Below, one piece after another: positions 32,234 through 40,960 of a DNA stretch of 53,764 bases. The notes beneath the pieces were generated by a model, which saw only the letters and a list, made by a program, of their open reading frames with translations, did no database searches and had not been told where the DNA came from. This stretch comes from Candidatus Rokuibacteriota bacterium (GTDB lineage: Bacteria > Methylomirabilota > Methylomirabilia > Rokubacteriales > CSP1-6), in the NCBI GenBank assembly GCA_005887895.1, contig VBPC01000170.1, forward strand, positions 1 through 53,764. Direction: 5' to 3'. Position numbers and translations under genes: made by a program. Every line of letters starts with the position of its first letter. Position 1 is the first letter of the stretch.

Positions 32234-33061
32234 TCACAGCTGCATCCAGGCGGCGCCGCATCCCGTCAGCCATTCCTTCACGGGCTCGTAGGTCAGCACC
32301 TCGCCCTTGACGCCGGGCACGGCGCCCAGCACGGCGATCCAGTTGCGAATCTCCTGGCCGCCGTTGCCGCCGTCGCGCTCGATGTCGTCGAAGCTCAGCT
32401 CGGCCAGGGCTTCGCCGTGGCCGTCGCGCACCTGGTCGAGCACCCAGCGATCCCACTCGGGATTGATGTGGCCGGTGTTCGGCACGCCGATCCAGTGGGA
32501 GATGCCGCCGGTACCGAGCAGCGCGACGCGCTCACCGACCGGCCGGGCGTCGATGAAGCGCCGCACGAAGCCGCCGAGCTGCCACGAGCGCTGCGGCGTC
32601 GGCAGGGGCGGCGCCACGCAGTTGGTCAGCACCGGCACGATCGGCAGCGTGCCCTCCGGCATCAGGAAGTGCGCGGGCACGGAGACGTCGTCCCAGAACT
32701 CGAGCTCGTGGCTCACGGCGAGATCGAAGCCGGCGTCGAGGCCGGCCTTGAGCAGGGCCTTGCCGAAGTCGACCGCGCCGGGGAGCTGGCGCGAGGGGAT
32801 CTTGAGGAAATCGGCGGCGCCCCTCGGCGCCCAGTGCCGCGCGCCGACGCCGACGCAGAACGCGGGAAGGTTGTCATAGAAGAAGTTCTGCACGTGGTCG
32901 TTGACGAACATCACGACCACGTCCGGCCGGGCGGCGGCCAGGCGCTTGCGCATCTCGGCCAGCCCGGCCAGGAAGTGCCCCCGCTGCTCGGGGGCGGCGG
33001 CCGGCGTGGCCGTGATGTTGGGCGCGTGCGAGGTCATGGCGGCGGCGACGATGGTGGCCAT
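32234..33061 (-). CDS. LigB-type extradiol ring-cleavage dioxygenase, catalytic subunit
   Basis: The 275-residue class III extradiol dioxygenase has ligands matching LigAB: H12 (AMTSHAPNI), H56 (FVNDHVQNFF), E237 (GGNGGQEIRNW) and the acid-base H189 (LGTGGISHWIG). LigB enzymes cleave protocatechuate, gallate or related catechols next to the hydroxyls using Fe(II) and oxygen. The small LigA-like gene starts 3 bp upstream on the same strand, so the pair probably forms the two-subunit enzyme. The His/Glu set is complete, so activity is expected. Substrate cannot be fixed from sequence. Confidence 0.92.
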   Translation of the reverse strand: MATIVAAAMTSHAPNITATPAAAPEQRGHFLAGLAEMRKRLAAARPDVVVMFVNDHVQNFFYDNLPAFCVGVGARHWAPRGAADFLKIPSRQLPGAVDFGKALLKAGLDAGFDLAVSHELEFWDDVSVPAHFLMPEGTLPIVPVLTNCVAPPLPTPQRSWQLGGFVRRFIDARPVGERVALLGTGGISHWIGVPNTGHINPEWDRWVLDQVRDGHGEALAELSFDDIERDGGNGGQEIRNWIAVLGAVPGVKGEVLTYEPVKEWLTGCGAAWMQL

Positions 33062-33063
33062 GG

Positions 33064-33273
33064 CTACAGGGCGAAGCGGCGCCGGAACACGCGCCGGATC
33101 AGGTAGGGGTTGGCGCCCAGGCGGAAGAGCGCGTCGAGGTCTCCGTCGGCGAGCGCGGCGCGCTCTTCGGCCGAGAGGTCGTAGCCGGCGACCTCGTCGG
33201 CTCCGATCGACTCGATCATCTTGTGCTCACGGGCCTTGGCGTACAGGACCTGGTTCAGGGCGTAATCGCTCAT
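33064..33273 (-). CDS. LigA-type small subunit of extradiol dioxygenase
   Basis: The 69-residue helical protein contains LSAEERAALADGDLDALFRL and GANPYLIRRVF, the LigA subunit signature (LS.EER.AL..GD...L..LG..PYL). In protocatechuate 4,5-dioxygenase LigA (about 139 residues) packs against LigB and closes the active site; this version keeps only the core. GGGAGGCGGTC precedes ATG 33273. It is the first gene of a leftward operon reaching 27467 and is divergent from the cupin gene. Confidence 0.88.
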   Translation of the reverse strand: MSDYALNQVLYAKAREHKMIESIGADEVAGYDLSAEERAALADGDLDALFRLGANPYLIRRVFRRRFAL

Positions 33274-33306
33274 GACCGCCTCCCTGCGGGCGCCGAACGC
33301 CTGCAG

Positions 33307-33312
33307 TATAGT
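33307..33312 (+). promoter_or_regulatory. Candidate -10 box before the cupin gene
   Basis: TATAGT stands out in the GC-rich divergent region between ligA (start 33273) and the cupin start (33336). No convincing -35 element is seen. GGAGGA at about 33322 follows and would serve ATG 33336. Confidence 0.4.
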
Positions 33313-33335
33313 ACGGAAGCCGGAGGATCACCGCC

Positions 33336-33646
33336 ATGGCGACCGTCCTTCCCACGCGCCGCCGTGGTCGGAGAAGATCGTCGTCAACGACCAGATCGTC
33401 GGCACGCTGATCTGCCAGCCGCCGGGCCATCCGACCGATCGCCACTATCACCTCGTCGACGAGTGGTGGTTCATCCTCGAGGGCGCGATCGACTGGGAGA
33501 TCGAGAACCATGCCGAGACGATTCACGCGCGCGCCGGGGACTTCGTCTTCGCGCCGGCCCTGCACTATCACCACATCCGTCCGACCGGCGACCGGCCGTC
33601 GATCCGCCTGGCCATCACCCCGCCCGGTGAATTTCACCGGCATTGA
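33336..33646 (+). CDS. Cupin-domain protein, frame-shifted near its start
   Basis: ATG 33336 has an ideal GGAGG about 10 nt upstream and starts MATVLPTRR, but the cupin domain is in another frame: APPWSEKIVVNDQIVGTLIC, QPPGHPTDRHYHLVDEWWFI, LEGAIDWEIENHAETIHARA and GDFVFAPALHYHHIRPTGDR. The metal-binding cupin motif 1 (H-Y-H...E) and motif 2 (YHHI) are present. A 1-2 nt indel near 33350-33360 separates start and domain. The only in-frame ATG (33272) overlaps ligA's start on the other strand and gives an unnatural N-terminus. Cupins of this size often bind Fe or act as dioxygenases or isomerases. It is divergent from the ring-cleavage operon and perhaps functionally linked. Confidence 0.7.
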
Positions 33647-33650
33647 TTTG

Positions 33651-33723
33651 CATGGGGGCCCCGACATGGCCCCCAAACCCCCACACGTTCGCAGCGCCCC
33701 GGCGCAGCCGTGGCGCTTCTCTG
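33651..33723 (+). repeat. Intergenic two-hairpin repeat, copy C
   Basis: CATGGGGGCCCCGACATGG, then CCCCCAAACCCCCACACGTT, then AGCGCCCCGGCGCAGCCGTG and GCGCTTCTCTG. It lies directly downstream of the cupin stop and in tandem with copy D, which starts 14 bp later. Confidence 0.75.
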
Positions 33724-33737
33724 GAGTGGTTAGCGTC

Positions 33738-33808
33738 GGGCGGGGCCCCGACATCGCCCCCACCCCCCCAAACGCTCGTCGCGCCCCGGCAAAGCCGTGG
33801 CGCGCCTC
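33738..33808 (+). repeat. Intergenic two-hairpin repeat, copy D (tandem with copy C)
   Basis: GGGCGGGGCCCCGACATCGC, then CCCCACCCCCCCAAACGCTC, then GCGCCCCGGCAAAGCCGTGG and CGCGCC. It is slightly diverged (CATCGC for CATGGC; GCGCGC arm). It ends about 30 bp before the udgX start. Confidence 0.72.
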
Positions 33809-33836
33809 GACAACCTGTGCCAACAATCGGTATCCG

Positions 33837-34832
33837 ATGAGAGCAATCGGCCTCCCGGCGACGTTCGAGGCGTGGCAGGCGGCCGCGCGGGCGCTGCTGC
33901 GCGAGGGCGTGCCGCCGGGCGAGGTCGAGTGGCGCGAGGCCGCGGGCGCGCCGGCGAGCGAGGCGCCGCCGGCCGGCGGTGCGCGCGTCCCGCGCCAGTT
34001 CCTGGACGTTGCGCGGCAGGCCGCCGGCGCGTCCGATCCCGGGCGGTGGGCGGTGCTCTACGCGGTCCTCTGGCGGCTCGTGCACGAGAGCCGCGAGCTG
34101 CTGGCCAGCACGCGTGATCCCGACGTCCGCCGGCTGAACGGACTGGCCGCGCAGGGACGGCGTGAGGCGCAGCAGGCCGAGATGCAGGAAGTGCTCGCGC
34201 TGGAGCAGCAGGGCGGCGGCGCCGCGCCGTTCGTGCCGACGCGCGCCGGGCTCGACGAGCTCCGCGCGGCGGCCGCGCGATGCGAGGGCTGCGACCTCTT
34301 CCGTCACGCCACCCAGACGGTGTTCGGCCGCGGGCCGTCCGACACGCGCGTCGTGCTCGTCGGCGAGCAGCCGGGCGACCAGGAGGACCTCAAGGGCGCG
34401 CCGTTCGTGGGCCCGGCCGGCGAGGTGCTCGACCGCGCGCTCGGCGAGGCCGGCCTCGACCGCGGCCGCGTCTACGTCACCAACGCGGTGAAGCACTTCA
34501 AGTTCGTCGAGCGCGGCAAGCGGCGCATCCATCAGACGCCGCGCCTGCCCGAGATCGCCGCCTGCCGCCCGTGGCTCGAGGCCGAGCTGGAGGTGATCAA
34601 GCCTGCCGTGCTCGGCTGCCTCGGCGCCACCGCGGCGCGCGCCATCTTCGGCCCGGAGTTTCGGCTGCTGCGCGAGCGCGGGCGATTCATCGAGACGCGC
34701 TGGGCCGCGAAGACGATCGCCACCCTCCATCCGTCGGCGGTGCTGCGCGGCCAGGACGACGCCGAGCAGGCGCGGCTCTACGCGATGCTGCGCGACGACC
34801 TTCGTCTCATCGCCACCGCTCAGCGGGGCTAG
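33837..34832 (+). CDS. UdgX-family uracil-DNA glycosylase/binding protein fused to a DUF4130-like domain
   Basis: The 331-residue protein has two parts. Residues about 10-118 resemble the DUF4130-type domain (VPRQFLDVARQAA, RWAVLYAVLWRLVHESRELL). Residues about 130-331 are a family-4-like UDG with GEQPGDQEDLKGAPFVGPAG (176-194), the UdgX-specific loop KRRIHQTP (228-235) and motif 3 ATLHPSAVLRG (296-304). In UdgX the histidine of the KRRIH loop (here H232) forms a covalent bond to the abasic site after uracil removal, giving an irreversible complex. Iron-sulfur cysteines C149, C152 and C243 with C261 are in place. ATG 33837 is the natural start. No radical-SAM partner gene is adjacent. Confidence 0.9.
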   Translation: MRAIGLPATFEAWQAAARALLREGVPPGEVEWREAAGAPASEAPPAGGARVPRQFLDVARQAAGASDPGRWAVLYAVLWRLVHESRELLASTRDPDVRRLNGLAAQGRREAQQAEMQEVLALEQQGGGAAPFVPTRAGLDELRAAAARCEGCDLFRHATQTVFGRGPSDTRVVLVGEQPGDQEDLKGAPFVGPAGEVLDRALGEAGLDRGRVYVTNAVKHFKFVERGKRRIHQTPRLPEIAACRPWLEAELEVIKPAVLGCLGATAARAIFGPEFRLLRERGRFIETRWAAKTIATLHPSAVLRGQDDAEQARLYAMLRDDLRLIATAQRG

Positions 34833-34900
34833 GTCGCCGCTCACGCCCTCAGCACCTGCATGATCCTGCGCGGTGAGGCGGCGGCCGGACGCTAGCGCGC

Positions 34901-34906
34901 TACAAT
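34901..34906 (+). promoter_or_regulatory. Candidate -10 box before MFS gene at 34916
   Basis: TACAAT, 9 nt upstream of GTG 34916, in a GC-rich setting without a Shine-Dalgarno. The transcript would have at most a few leader bases. Confidence 0.4.
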
Positions 34907-34915
34907 GGCGGGCCT

Positions 34916-36157
34916 GTGACGCCCGCTCACGCTTCGCGGTCGGTGCGGCTGGGCTCCCGCGACATCGACTACGGCTGGATCGTCGTCGCCGCGGTCTCGA
35001 TCACCGAGACGGTCACGTGGGGCATCATCTATTACGGCTTCCCGGTGTTCCTCCGTCCGATGGAGCGGGATCTCGGGGCCTCGCGGGTGGCCATCACGGC
35101 CGCGTTCTCGGTCGGGCTCGGCGTGGCCGCGCTCGCCGCGCTGCCGGTCGGGCGCTGGATCGATCGCCACGGCGGTCGCGGACTCATGACCGCCGGTTCC
35201 TGCCTGGCCACCGCGCTGACGTTCGCGTGGGCGCGCGTCGAGAGCCTGCCCGCGCTCTATGCGGTCTGGTTCCTGATGGGTCTGGCGATGGCGGCCACGC
35301 TCTACGAGCCGGCCTTCGCCGTGGTGGTCTCCTGGTTCGTGCGCGGTCGCGACCGCGCGCTCCTGACCGTCACGCTGGTCGCCGGGTTCGCGTCCACGAT
35401 TTTCATGCCGATCGAGGCGTGGCTGCTGGTGCGCGTCGGCTGGCGCAGCGCGCTCACCATCCTGGCCGTCGTGCTCGCCGTCGTCACGATTCCCATCCAC
35501 GCGCTGATCCTCCGCCGCGGCACCGCCGCCGTGGTGACGCGGGCCAGCGGCGGCCCGCCGAGCCCCGGGCCGGGGATGACGCTGCGCGAAGCGTCGCGCA
35601 CGGTCGTGTTCTGGGTGCTGTTCGGCGCATTCTTCGTCGGCAACTTCGCGACGGCGGCAGTGGCCGTCCATCTCATTCCGTATCTCGTCGACGGCGGCTA
35701 CTCGCCGACGGTCGCGGCCGCCGTCATCGGCTGGATGGGCGCCATGCAGGTGCCGGGGCGGCTGCTATTCGTGCCGATCTCGGTCTGGCTGGGCGCCCGC
35801 TGGATGGTGGCCGCCGTCTTCTTCGGCCAGGCGGTGGGCCTCGCTCAGCTCCCCCTGATCGCGCGCATCGGCAGCACGCTGCCGTTCATCGTCGTCATGG
35901 GCGCCTCCAACGGCATGTCGACGCTGTCGCGCGCGACCTCGCTGGCCCAGATCTTCGGCGCGCGCCACTACGGCGCGATCAGCGGCGCCGTCGCGCTCGG
36001 CGCCAACGGCGCCCGCGCGGTGGGCCCGGTCGGCGCCTCGCTGCTGCTGGTGGCGCTCGGCGTCTATCCGTCCGTCTTCTGGGCGCTGACCGCGTCGCTG
36101 ATCGTCGCCTCGCTCTCGGTCCTGCTCTTCGGCGCCGGCGTCAAGAACGAGGAGTAG
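34916..36157 (+). CDS. MFS transporter
   Basis: The 413-residue protein has twelve predicted spans. It starts [20 protein letters not shown], contains the MFS loop [20 protein letters not shown] between helices 2 and 3, [20 protein letters not shown], and C-terminal [20 protein letters not shown] and [20 protein letters not shown]. It is related to the transporter at 26166 and resembles the monocarboxylate/oxalate-type branch. GTG 34916 is supported by the -10 box just upstream. It is single, between udgX and the convergent msrA. Substrate unknown. Confidence 0.87.
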   Translation: MTPAHASRSVRLGSRDIDYGWIVVAAVSITETVTWGIIYYGFPVFLRPMERDLGASRVAITAAFSVGLGVAALAALPVGRWIDRHGGRGLMTAGSCLATALTFAWARVESLPALYAVWFLMGLAMAATLYEPAFAVVVSWFVRGRDRALLTVTLVAGFASTIFMPIEAWLLVRVGWRSALTILAVVLAVVTIPIHALILRRGTAAVVTRASGGPPSPGPGMTLREASRTVVFWVLFGAFFVGNFATAAVAVHLIPYLVDGGYSPTVAAAVIGWMGAMQVPGRLLFVPISVWLGARWMVAAVFFGQAVGLAQLPLIARIGSTLPFIVVMGASNGMSTLSRATSLAQIFGARHYGAISGAVALGANGARAVGPVGASLLLVALGVYPSVFWALTASLIVASLSVLLFGAGVKNEE

Positions 36158-36166
36158 CGCCGGCCT

Positions 36167-36826
36167 TTACCGCGCCGACTCGGTCACGCCCACCGGGCAC
36201 GACACGCCGGTGCCGCCGAGACCGCAGTAGCCCCACGGGTTCTTGGCGAGGTACTGCTGGTGATAGTCCTCGGCGTAGTAGAACTCCGGGGCGTCGAGGA
36301 TCTCGGTGGTGATGGTGCTGTACCGGGCGGCGGTCAGCATCCGCTGATAGGCGTCGCGGGAGGCCTCGGCCAGCCGGCGCTGCTCCGGCGAGTAGACGTA
36401 GATGCCGGAGCGATACTGCGTGCCGACGTCGTTGCCCTGCCGCATGCCCTGGGTCGGATCGTGATGCTCCCAGAACACGCGCAGCAGGTCGGCGTACGAG
36501 ACCGCCTTCGGATCGAACACGACGCGCACGACCTCGTTGTGACCGGTGAGGCCGGTGCAGACCTCCTCGTAGTCGGGATTGGGCGTGATGCCCGCCGCGT
36601 AACCGACCGCGGTGGAGTAGACGCCGGGGATCTTCCAGAACGCCTTCTCGGCGCCCCAGAAGCAGCCGAGGCCGAAGAGCGCCAGCTCCAGGCCCTCCGG
36701 AAACGGCGGCACGATCCGGTTGCCGTTGACGTGGTGGCGCTCCGGCACCGGCATCCCCTCCTTGCGGCCGGGCAGCGCCTGCTCCGGCGTCGGCATCAGC
36801 GTCTTGGTCCTGGCAGAAGCCCCCAT
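36167..36826 (-). CDS. msrA: Peptide-methionine (S)-S-oxide reductase MsrA
   Basis: The 219-residue enzyme has the MsrA active site [20 protein letters not shown] with nucleophile C55, then [40 protein letters not shown] (family core) and [20 protein letters not shown]. Cysteines near the C-terminus (GYCG, VSCP) are placed to resolve the sulfenic acid so that thioredoxin can recycle it. It repairs oxidised methionine in the cytoplasm. ATG 36826 is chosen because GGGAGG lies 8 nt upstream; an ATG at 36847 would add seven residues. It is divergent from the secreted-protein gene at 36899. Confidence 0.93.
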   Translation of the reverse strand: MGASARTKTLMPTPEQALPGRKEGMPVPERHHVNGNRIVPPFPEGLELALFGLGCFWGAEKAFWKIPGVYSTAVGYAAGITPNPDYEEVCTGLTGHNEVVRVVFDPKAVSYADLLRVFWEHHDPTQGMRQGNDVGTQYRSGIYVYSPEQRRLAEASRDAYQRMLTAARYSTITTEILDAPEFYYAEDYHQQYLAKNPWGYCGLGGTGVSCPVGVTESAR

Positions 36827-36886
36827 GGGTTCACCCTCCCCGCTCATCTTAGACCCGTCGCCGACGCCGATCGATGCGCACCGTGC

Positions 36887-36892
36887 TACCAT
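36887..36892 (+). promoter_or_regulatory. Putative -10 box for leaderless start at 36899
   Basis: TACCAT ends 6 nt before GTG 36899, with no Shine-Dalgarno. Same geometry as at 1469, 5505 and 8499. Confidence 0.4.
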
Positions 36893-36898
36893 CCCGCC

Positions 36899-37492
36899 GT
36901 GATCCGGCCACGCCTCGTCGTCCTCGTCCTCGTGCTCTCGCTCCTCGCGCTGCCGGCGCCGGCCCAGACGCCGGGCGAGCTCCGCCTCAACGACGCCCGT
37001 CACCGTCTGGTCATCCGCGTCGAGCCCAAGGACGCCGGCTTCGTGCTGTGGGATGGTGACGGCACGCCGCTCGGCGCGCTGGCGATCGAGGGCGACCGCG
37101 TGCGGCTCCGCGATGCGGCCGGCGCTCTGCAGTGGACGGTCAAGCGCAAGGACTTCGGCCCGCAGATCGACGACGCGGCCGGCGAGCGTCTCTATCGTCT
37201 GCGCAAGCGCACCGACGAGTGGCGGCTGGAGGATGCCGCCAAGATGATCGTCGCCCGCATTCGCGTGCGCGAGGGCGAGGCCGCCGAGATCCGCGACGTG
37301 CGCGGCGCCACCATGCTCACCGTGAAGCGGGCCGACCCGGAGGGGTTCGTCTTCACGACCGAGGCCGGGGCCCGCGTGGCCGAGGTGGCCGGCGCCCAGC
37401 GCGTGGCCGCCGGACTGTGGTTCGGCGTGGAGCGCTTCTCGCCGGCCGAGCGCGCGGCCCTGTGGGCGTACTTCGCCAGCCTCGATCGCTGA
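36899..37492 (+). CDS. Secreted protein of unknown function
   Basis: The 197-residue product has a signal peptide ([20 protein letters not shown]) and then a repetitive beta-like domain: [59 protein letters not shown] and a second similar unit, [20 protein letters not shown] with [14 protein letters not shown]. The repeating D.AG.L.....K..D pattern suggests short beta-hairpin repeats (LURP-one/phospholipid-scramblase-like arrangements look similar), but I do not recognise a family. It is periplasmic or exported. The AAA+/VWA pair follows about 100 bp later under its own promoter. Confidence 0.65.
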   Translation: MIRPRLVVLVLVLSLLALPAPAQTPGELRLNDARHRLVIRVEPKDAGFVLWDGDGTPLGALAIEGDRVRLRDAAGALQWTVKRKDFGPQIDDAAGERLYRLRKRTDEWRLEDAAKMIVARIRVREGEAAEIRDVRGATMLTVKRADPEGFVFTTEAGARVAEVAGAQRVAAGLWFGVERFSPAERAALWAYFASLDR

Positions 37493-37553
37493 CGACTCAG
37501 CGCCCACCCGCACCACCGTCGTCCCGTCGTCGCCACACGGTCGCCCCCAGAGG

Positions 37554-37582
37554 TTGACAGCATCCGCGCCCGGTCGCATAGT
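37554..37582 (+). promoter_or_regulatory. Sigma70-type promoter of the AAA+/VWA operon
   Basis: A perfect -35 TTGACA (37554-37559) is followed after 17 nt by CATAGT (37577-37582). Transcription would start near 37589, about 10 nt before ATG 37599, with GAGG at 37587 as a weak Shine-Dalgarno. It is one of the two clearest promoters in the window. Confidence 0.6.
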
Positions 37583-37598
37583 GGCCGAGGAATCGCTC

Positions 37599-38990
37599 AT
37601 GACGAGAGCCCGCACGATCAAGGAGCTCCGCGACAGCGGCTGGCAGCGAAAATCCGTCAAGCAGGAGCTGCGCGACAACCTGGTCGCTCGGCTGCGAAGC
37701 GGTGACACGTTCCTGCCCGGCATCGTCGGCTACGACGACACCGTGGTGCCGCAGATCGAGAACGCCGTCCTCAGCGGCCAGGACCTGATCTTCCTCGGCG
37801 AGCGGGGGCAGGCCAAGACCCGCATCGCGCGCCTGCTGATCGGCCTGCTCGACGAGACGCTGCCGGCGCTGGCCGGCTGCGAGATCAATGACGATCCGCT
37901 GGCGCCGATCTGCCAGGCGTGCCGTGACCGCGTGGCGAAGCAGGGCGACGCCGCCGAGCTCGTGTGGATCCCCCGCGACCGCCGTTACGGCGAGAAGCTG
38001 GCCACGCCCGACATCACCATCGCCGACCTCATCGGCGAGGTCGATCCGATCAAGGTGGCCGAGGGCCGCTACCTCTCCGACGAGCTGACGATCCACTACG
38101 GGCTGCTGCCGCGCACGCATCGCGGCATCTTCGCCATCAACGAGCTGCCGGACCTCGCCGAGCGCATCCAGGTCGGCCTCCTCAACATCATGGAGGAGCG
38201 CGACGTGCAGATCCGCGGCTACAAGGTGCGGCTGCCGCTCGACCTCTACGTGGTCGCCAGCGCCAACCCGGAGGACTACACCAACCGGGGCCGGATCATC
38301 ACGCCGCTCAAGGATCGGTTCGGCTCCCAGGTGCGCACCCACTATCCCAGGCGCCTCGACGACGAGATCGCGATCATGGAGGCCGAGCGCACCGCCTTCC
38401 CGGTGGACGGCGTGCGCACGGCGAGCCCGGAGTACATGAAGCAGATCGTGGCCGAGCTGACGCACCTGGCCCGCGCCTCGTCGGACATCAGCCAGCGCTC
38501 GGGCGTCTCCGTGCGCGTGTCGATCTGCAACTACGAAAATCTGTTGTCCAGCGCGCTGAAGCGCGCCATCCGCCTGGACGAGAACCTCGCGGTGCCCCGC
38601 GTCAGCGACCTCGGCGCGCTGGCCGCCTCCACGACCGGCAAGATCGAGCTGGAGACGGTCGGTGACGGCGGCGAGGACAAGATCCTGGCGCGGCTCACGC
38701 AGAAGGCCGTCCTCAACGTGTTCGGCCGCTCGTTCGGCGCGCCGGAGCTGGCCGAGGTCGTCAAGGGCTTCGAGGGCGGCTCCGCGATCCAGGCCTCCGA
38801 CACCATGCCGTCGGTGGAGTACGTCAAGCAGGCCGCCCAGATGCCCGGCCTGCGGGCCGCCGCCGCCAAGCTCGGCGCCACCGAGCCGGCCGCGGTCGCC
38901 GCCGCCATGGAGTTCGTCCTCGAAGGACTCCACCTCTCCAAGAAGCTGAACAAGGACGTCCAGGCCGGCCGCTACCGCTACCGGAGCTGA
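37599..38990 (+). CDS. AAA+ ATPase of the MoxR / Mg-chelatase ChlI type
   Basis: The 463-residue ATPase has Walker [10 protein letters not shown] at 67-75, a helix-2-type insert, [20 protein letters not shown] (176-195) in the Walker B position with NE where most relatives have DE, sensor 1 [17 protein letters not shown] (about 218-234) and an arginine-finger region [15 protein letters not shown]. After Walker A comes a cysteine trio C94, C105, C108 ([18 protein letters not shown]) that could bind zinc. These ATPases work with a VWA-domain partner to insert metals into, or remodel, target proteins. The partner follows 4 bp later. No chlorophyll or cobalamin gene is nearby, so a metalloenzyme-chaperone role is more likely than chelatase. 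Confidence 0.87.
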   Translation: MTRARTIKELRDSGWQRKSVKQELRDNLVARLRSGDTFLPGIVGYDDTVVPQIENAVLSGQDLIFLGERGQAKTRIARLLIGLLDETLPALAGCEINDDPLAPICQACRDRVAKQGDAAELVWIPRDRRYGEKLATPDITIADLIGEVDPIKVAEGRYLSDELTIHYGLLPRTHRGIFAINELPDLAERIQVGLLNIMEERDVQIRGYKVRLPLDLYVVASANPEDYTNRGRIITPLKDRFGSQVRTHYPRRLDDEIAIMEAERTAFPVDGVRTASPEYMKQIVAELTHLARASSDISQRSGVSVRVSICNYENLLSSALKRAIRLDENLAVPRVSDLGALAASTTGKIELETVGDGGEDKILARLTQKAVLNVFGRSFGAPELAEVVKGFEGGSAIQASDTMPSVEYVKQAAQMPGLRAAAAKLGATEPAAVAAAMEFVLEGLHLSKKLNKDVQAGRYRYRS

Positions 38991-38994
38991 GGCG

Positions 38995-40950
38995 GTGCCG
39001 CTCTTCCGGTACTCGCGCTGGGACGGCTCGCAGAAGCTCGATCTCGACGCCGACCAGCTCCTGTCGGCGATGGCCGACGACCTCCTCTACGATGGCGATC
39101 CCTGGCGCGCGCTGCGCCGCCTGATGCAGCAGGGCGCCCGCATGCCGGAGGGCGGCCGGATGCCGGGCCTGCGCGACCTCCTCGAGCGGCTGAAGCGCCA
39201 GCGGCAGGAGCGGCTCGAGCGCTACGACCTCGGCTCCAGCCTGGAGGACATCAAGAAGAAGCTCGACGACGTCGTCCAGACGGAGCGCGAAGGCATCGGG
39301 CAGCGCACGCCCGACGCCGGCCAGCGGGCCCGCCGCGAGCAGAAGCTCGACGCGATTCCGCCCGATCCAGCCGGTCGCCTGCGCGAGCTGCAGAAGTACG
39401 ACTTCGTGAGCCCGGAGGCGAAGGAGAAGTTCGAGGAGCTGCTGAGCTCGCTGCGCCAGCAGATGACCCAGCCCTTCATGCAGGGCCTGCAGAAGGCGCT
39501 CTCGAACATGACGCCCGAGGACCTGCGGCGCATGCGCGAGATGATGCAGGACCTCAATCGCATGCTACGGCAGAAGGCCGCCGGCGAGGAGCCCGACTTC
39601 GAGGCCTTCAAGGCCAAGTGGGGACAGAGCTTCCCCGGTGTCGAGAGCCTCGACCAGCTCATCGAGCAGCTCGGACGCCAGATGGCCGCCATGCAGTCGC
39701 TCATGCAGAGCCTGACCCCGGGCCAGCGGCAGCAGCTCGACGAGATGATGCGCAGCCTCCTGCTGCAGGACGAGCGGCTGGAGGCCCAGATGCGCCAGCT
39801 CGCCATGAACCTGGCCGAGTTCCTGCCGCTGGACGAGATGGCCCAGCGCTATCCGTTCCAGGGCGACCAGGAGATGAACCTGCAGGAAGCCATGCGCCTC
39901 ATGGAAGAGATGCAGCGGCTGGACGAGCTGGAGCGCGAGATCCGCGGCGTGCGCCAGCTCGAGGATCTCGAGCGCGTGAATCCCGAGCGCGTCGAGCAGC
40001 TGCTGGGCCCGGAGGCCCGCGAGGACCTCCAGAAGCTGCAGGAGCTGGCGAAGCAGCTGGAGGACGCCGGCTACCTCGAGCGCGAGGGGGACGAGCTGTC
40101 GCTGACCGCCCGCGCCATCCGCAAGATCGCCGACAAGGCGCTGCGCGACGTCTTCGCGGTCCTCAAGCGCGACCGCGTCGGTGGCCACGCCATGGAGCGC
40201 CGCGGCGCCGGCGGTGACCAGACCGACGAGACGAAGGCCTACGAGTTCGGCGATCCGTTCCTGCTCGACCTCAAGGAGACCGTGATGAACGCGGTGGAGC
40301 GGAGCGGCCCCGGCACGCCGGTCCGCCTCGCTCCCGACGACTTCGAGGTCTATCGCACCGAGCTGCGGACCCAGGCGGCCACCGTCGTCATGCTGGACAT
40401 GAGCCGCTCGATGCTGAACAACGGCTACTTCCTGCCGGCCAAGAAGGTCGCGCTGGCGCTCTCCGCGCTGATCCGGGGTCAGTTCCCGCGCGACGCCCTC
40501 TACATCGTGGGCTTCTCCCTCTACGCGCGGACGTTCACGCCGGAGTCGCTGCCGACGCTGTCGTGGAGCGAGTGGAACATCGGCACCAACATGCACGCCG
40601 GCTTCGCGCTCTCACGCCAGCTCCTGGCCCGCCACAAGGGCGGCACCCGGCAGATCCTCATGGTGACCGACGGCGAGCCGACCGCGCACCTGGAGGCCGG
40701 CGTCGCCGACTTTTCGTACCCGCCGATGCCGCGCACGTTCCAGGAGACGCTCAAGGAGGTCCAGCGCTGCACGCGCGAGGGGATCACGATCAACACGTTC
40801 ATGCTCGAGCGCAGCTCCTACCTCACGCGCTTCGTCGAGGACATGGCGCGCATCAACCACGGCCGCGCCTTCTTCGCCGCCGCCGACCGGCTCGGGGAAT
40901 ACGTGGTGGTCGACTTCGTCCGCTCCCGCCGCCGACTCATCGGCCGCTGA
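38995..40950 (+). CDS. VWA-domain protein partner of the AAA+ ATPase
   Basis: The 651-residue protein has a long charged helical N-terminal region (about residues 60-390) rich in Leu/Glu/Arg/Gln and likely coiled coil (LRRMREMMQDLNRMLRQKAA, MQSLMQSLTPGQRQQLDEMM). A C-terminal von Willebrand A domain follows, with MIDAS motif DMSRS at D468 (VVMLDMSRSMLNNGYF), a Thr in IGTNMHAGFALSRQLL and TDGEPTAHLEAG. The MIDAS set is intact, so it can bind a metal and contact a client's acidic residue. GTG 38995 lies 4 bp after the ATPase stop; the pair is an operon. It resembles ChlD/CoxE/RavA-partner proteins. Client unknown. Confidence 0.85.
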   Translation: MPLFRYSRWDGSQKLDLDADQLLSAMADDLLYDGDPWRALRRLMQQGARMPEGGRMPGLRDLLERLKRQRQERLERYDLGSSLEDIKKKLDDVVQTEREGIGQRTPDAGQRARREQKLDAIPPDPAGRLRELQKYDFVSPEAKEKFEELLSSLRQQMTQPFMQGLQKALSNMTPEDLRRMREMMQDLNRMLRQKAAGEEPDFEAFKAKWGQSFPGVESLDQLIEQLGRQMAAMQSLMQSLTPGQRQQLDEMMRSLLLQDERLEAQMRQLAMNLAEFLPLDEMAQRYPFQGDQEMNLQEAMRLMEEMQRLDELEREIRGVRQLEDLERVNPERVEQLLGPEAREDLQKLQELAKQLEDAGYLEREGDELSLTARAIRKIADKALRDVFAVLKRDRVGGHAMERRGAGGDQTDETKAYEFGDPFLLDLKETVMNAVERSGPGTPVRLAPDDFEVYRTELRTQAATVVMLDMSRSMLNNGYFLPAKKVALALSALIRGQFPRDALYIVGFSLYARTFTPESLPTLSWSEWNIGTNMHAGFALSRQLLARHKGGTRQILMVTDGEPTAHLEAGVADFSYPPMPRTFQETLKEVQRCTREGITINTFMLERSSYLTRFVEDMARINHGRAFFAAADRLGEYVVVDFVRSRRRLIGR

Positions 40951-40960
40951 GAAGCTCGGA

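Noticed and set aside
33643..33840. 65-codon plus-strand frame covering repeat copies C and D
   Set aside because: It is simply the two tandem repeats read as protein; no Shine-Dalgarno and no family.
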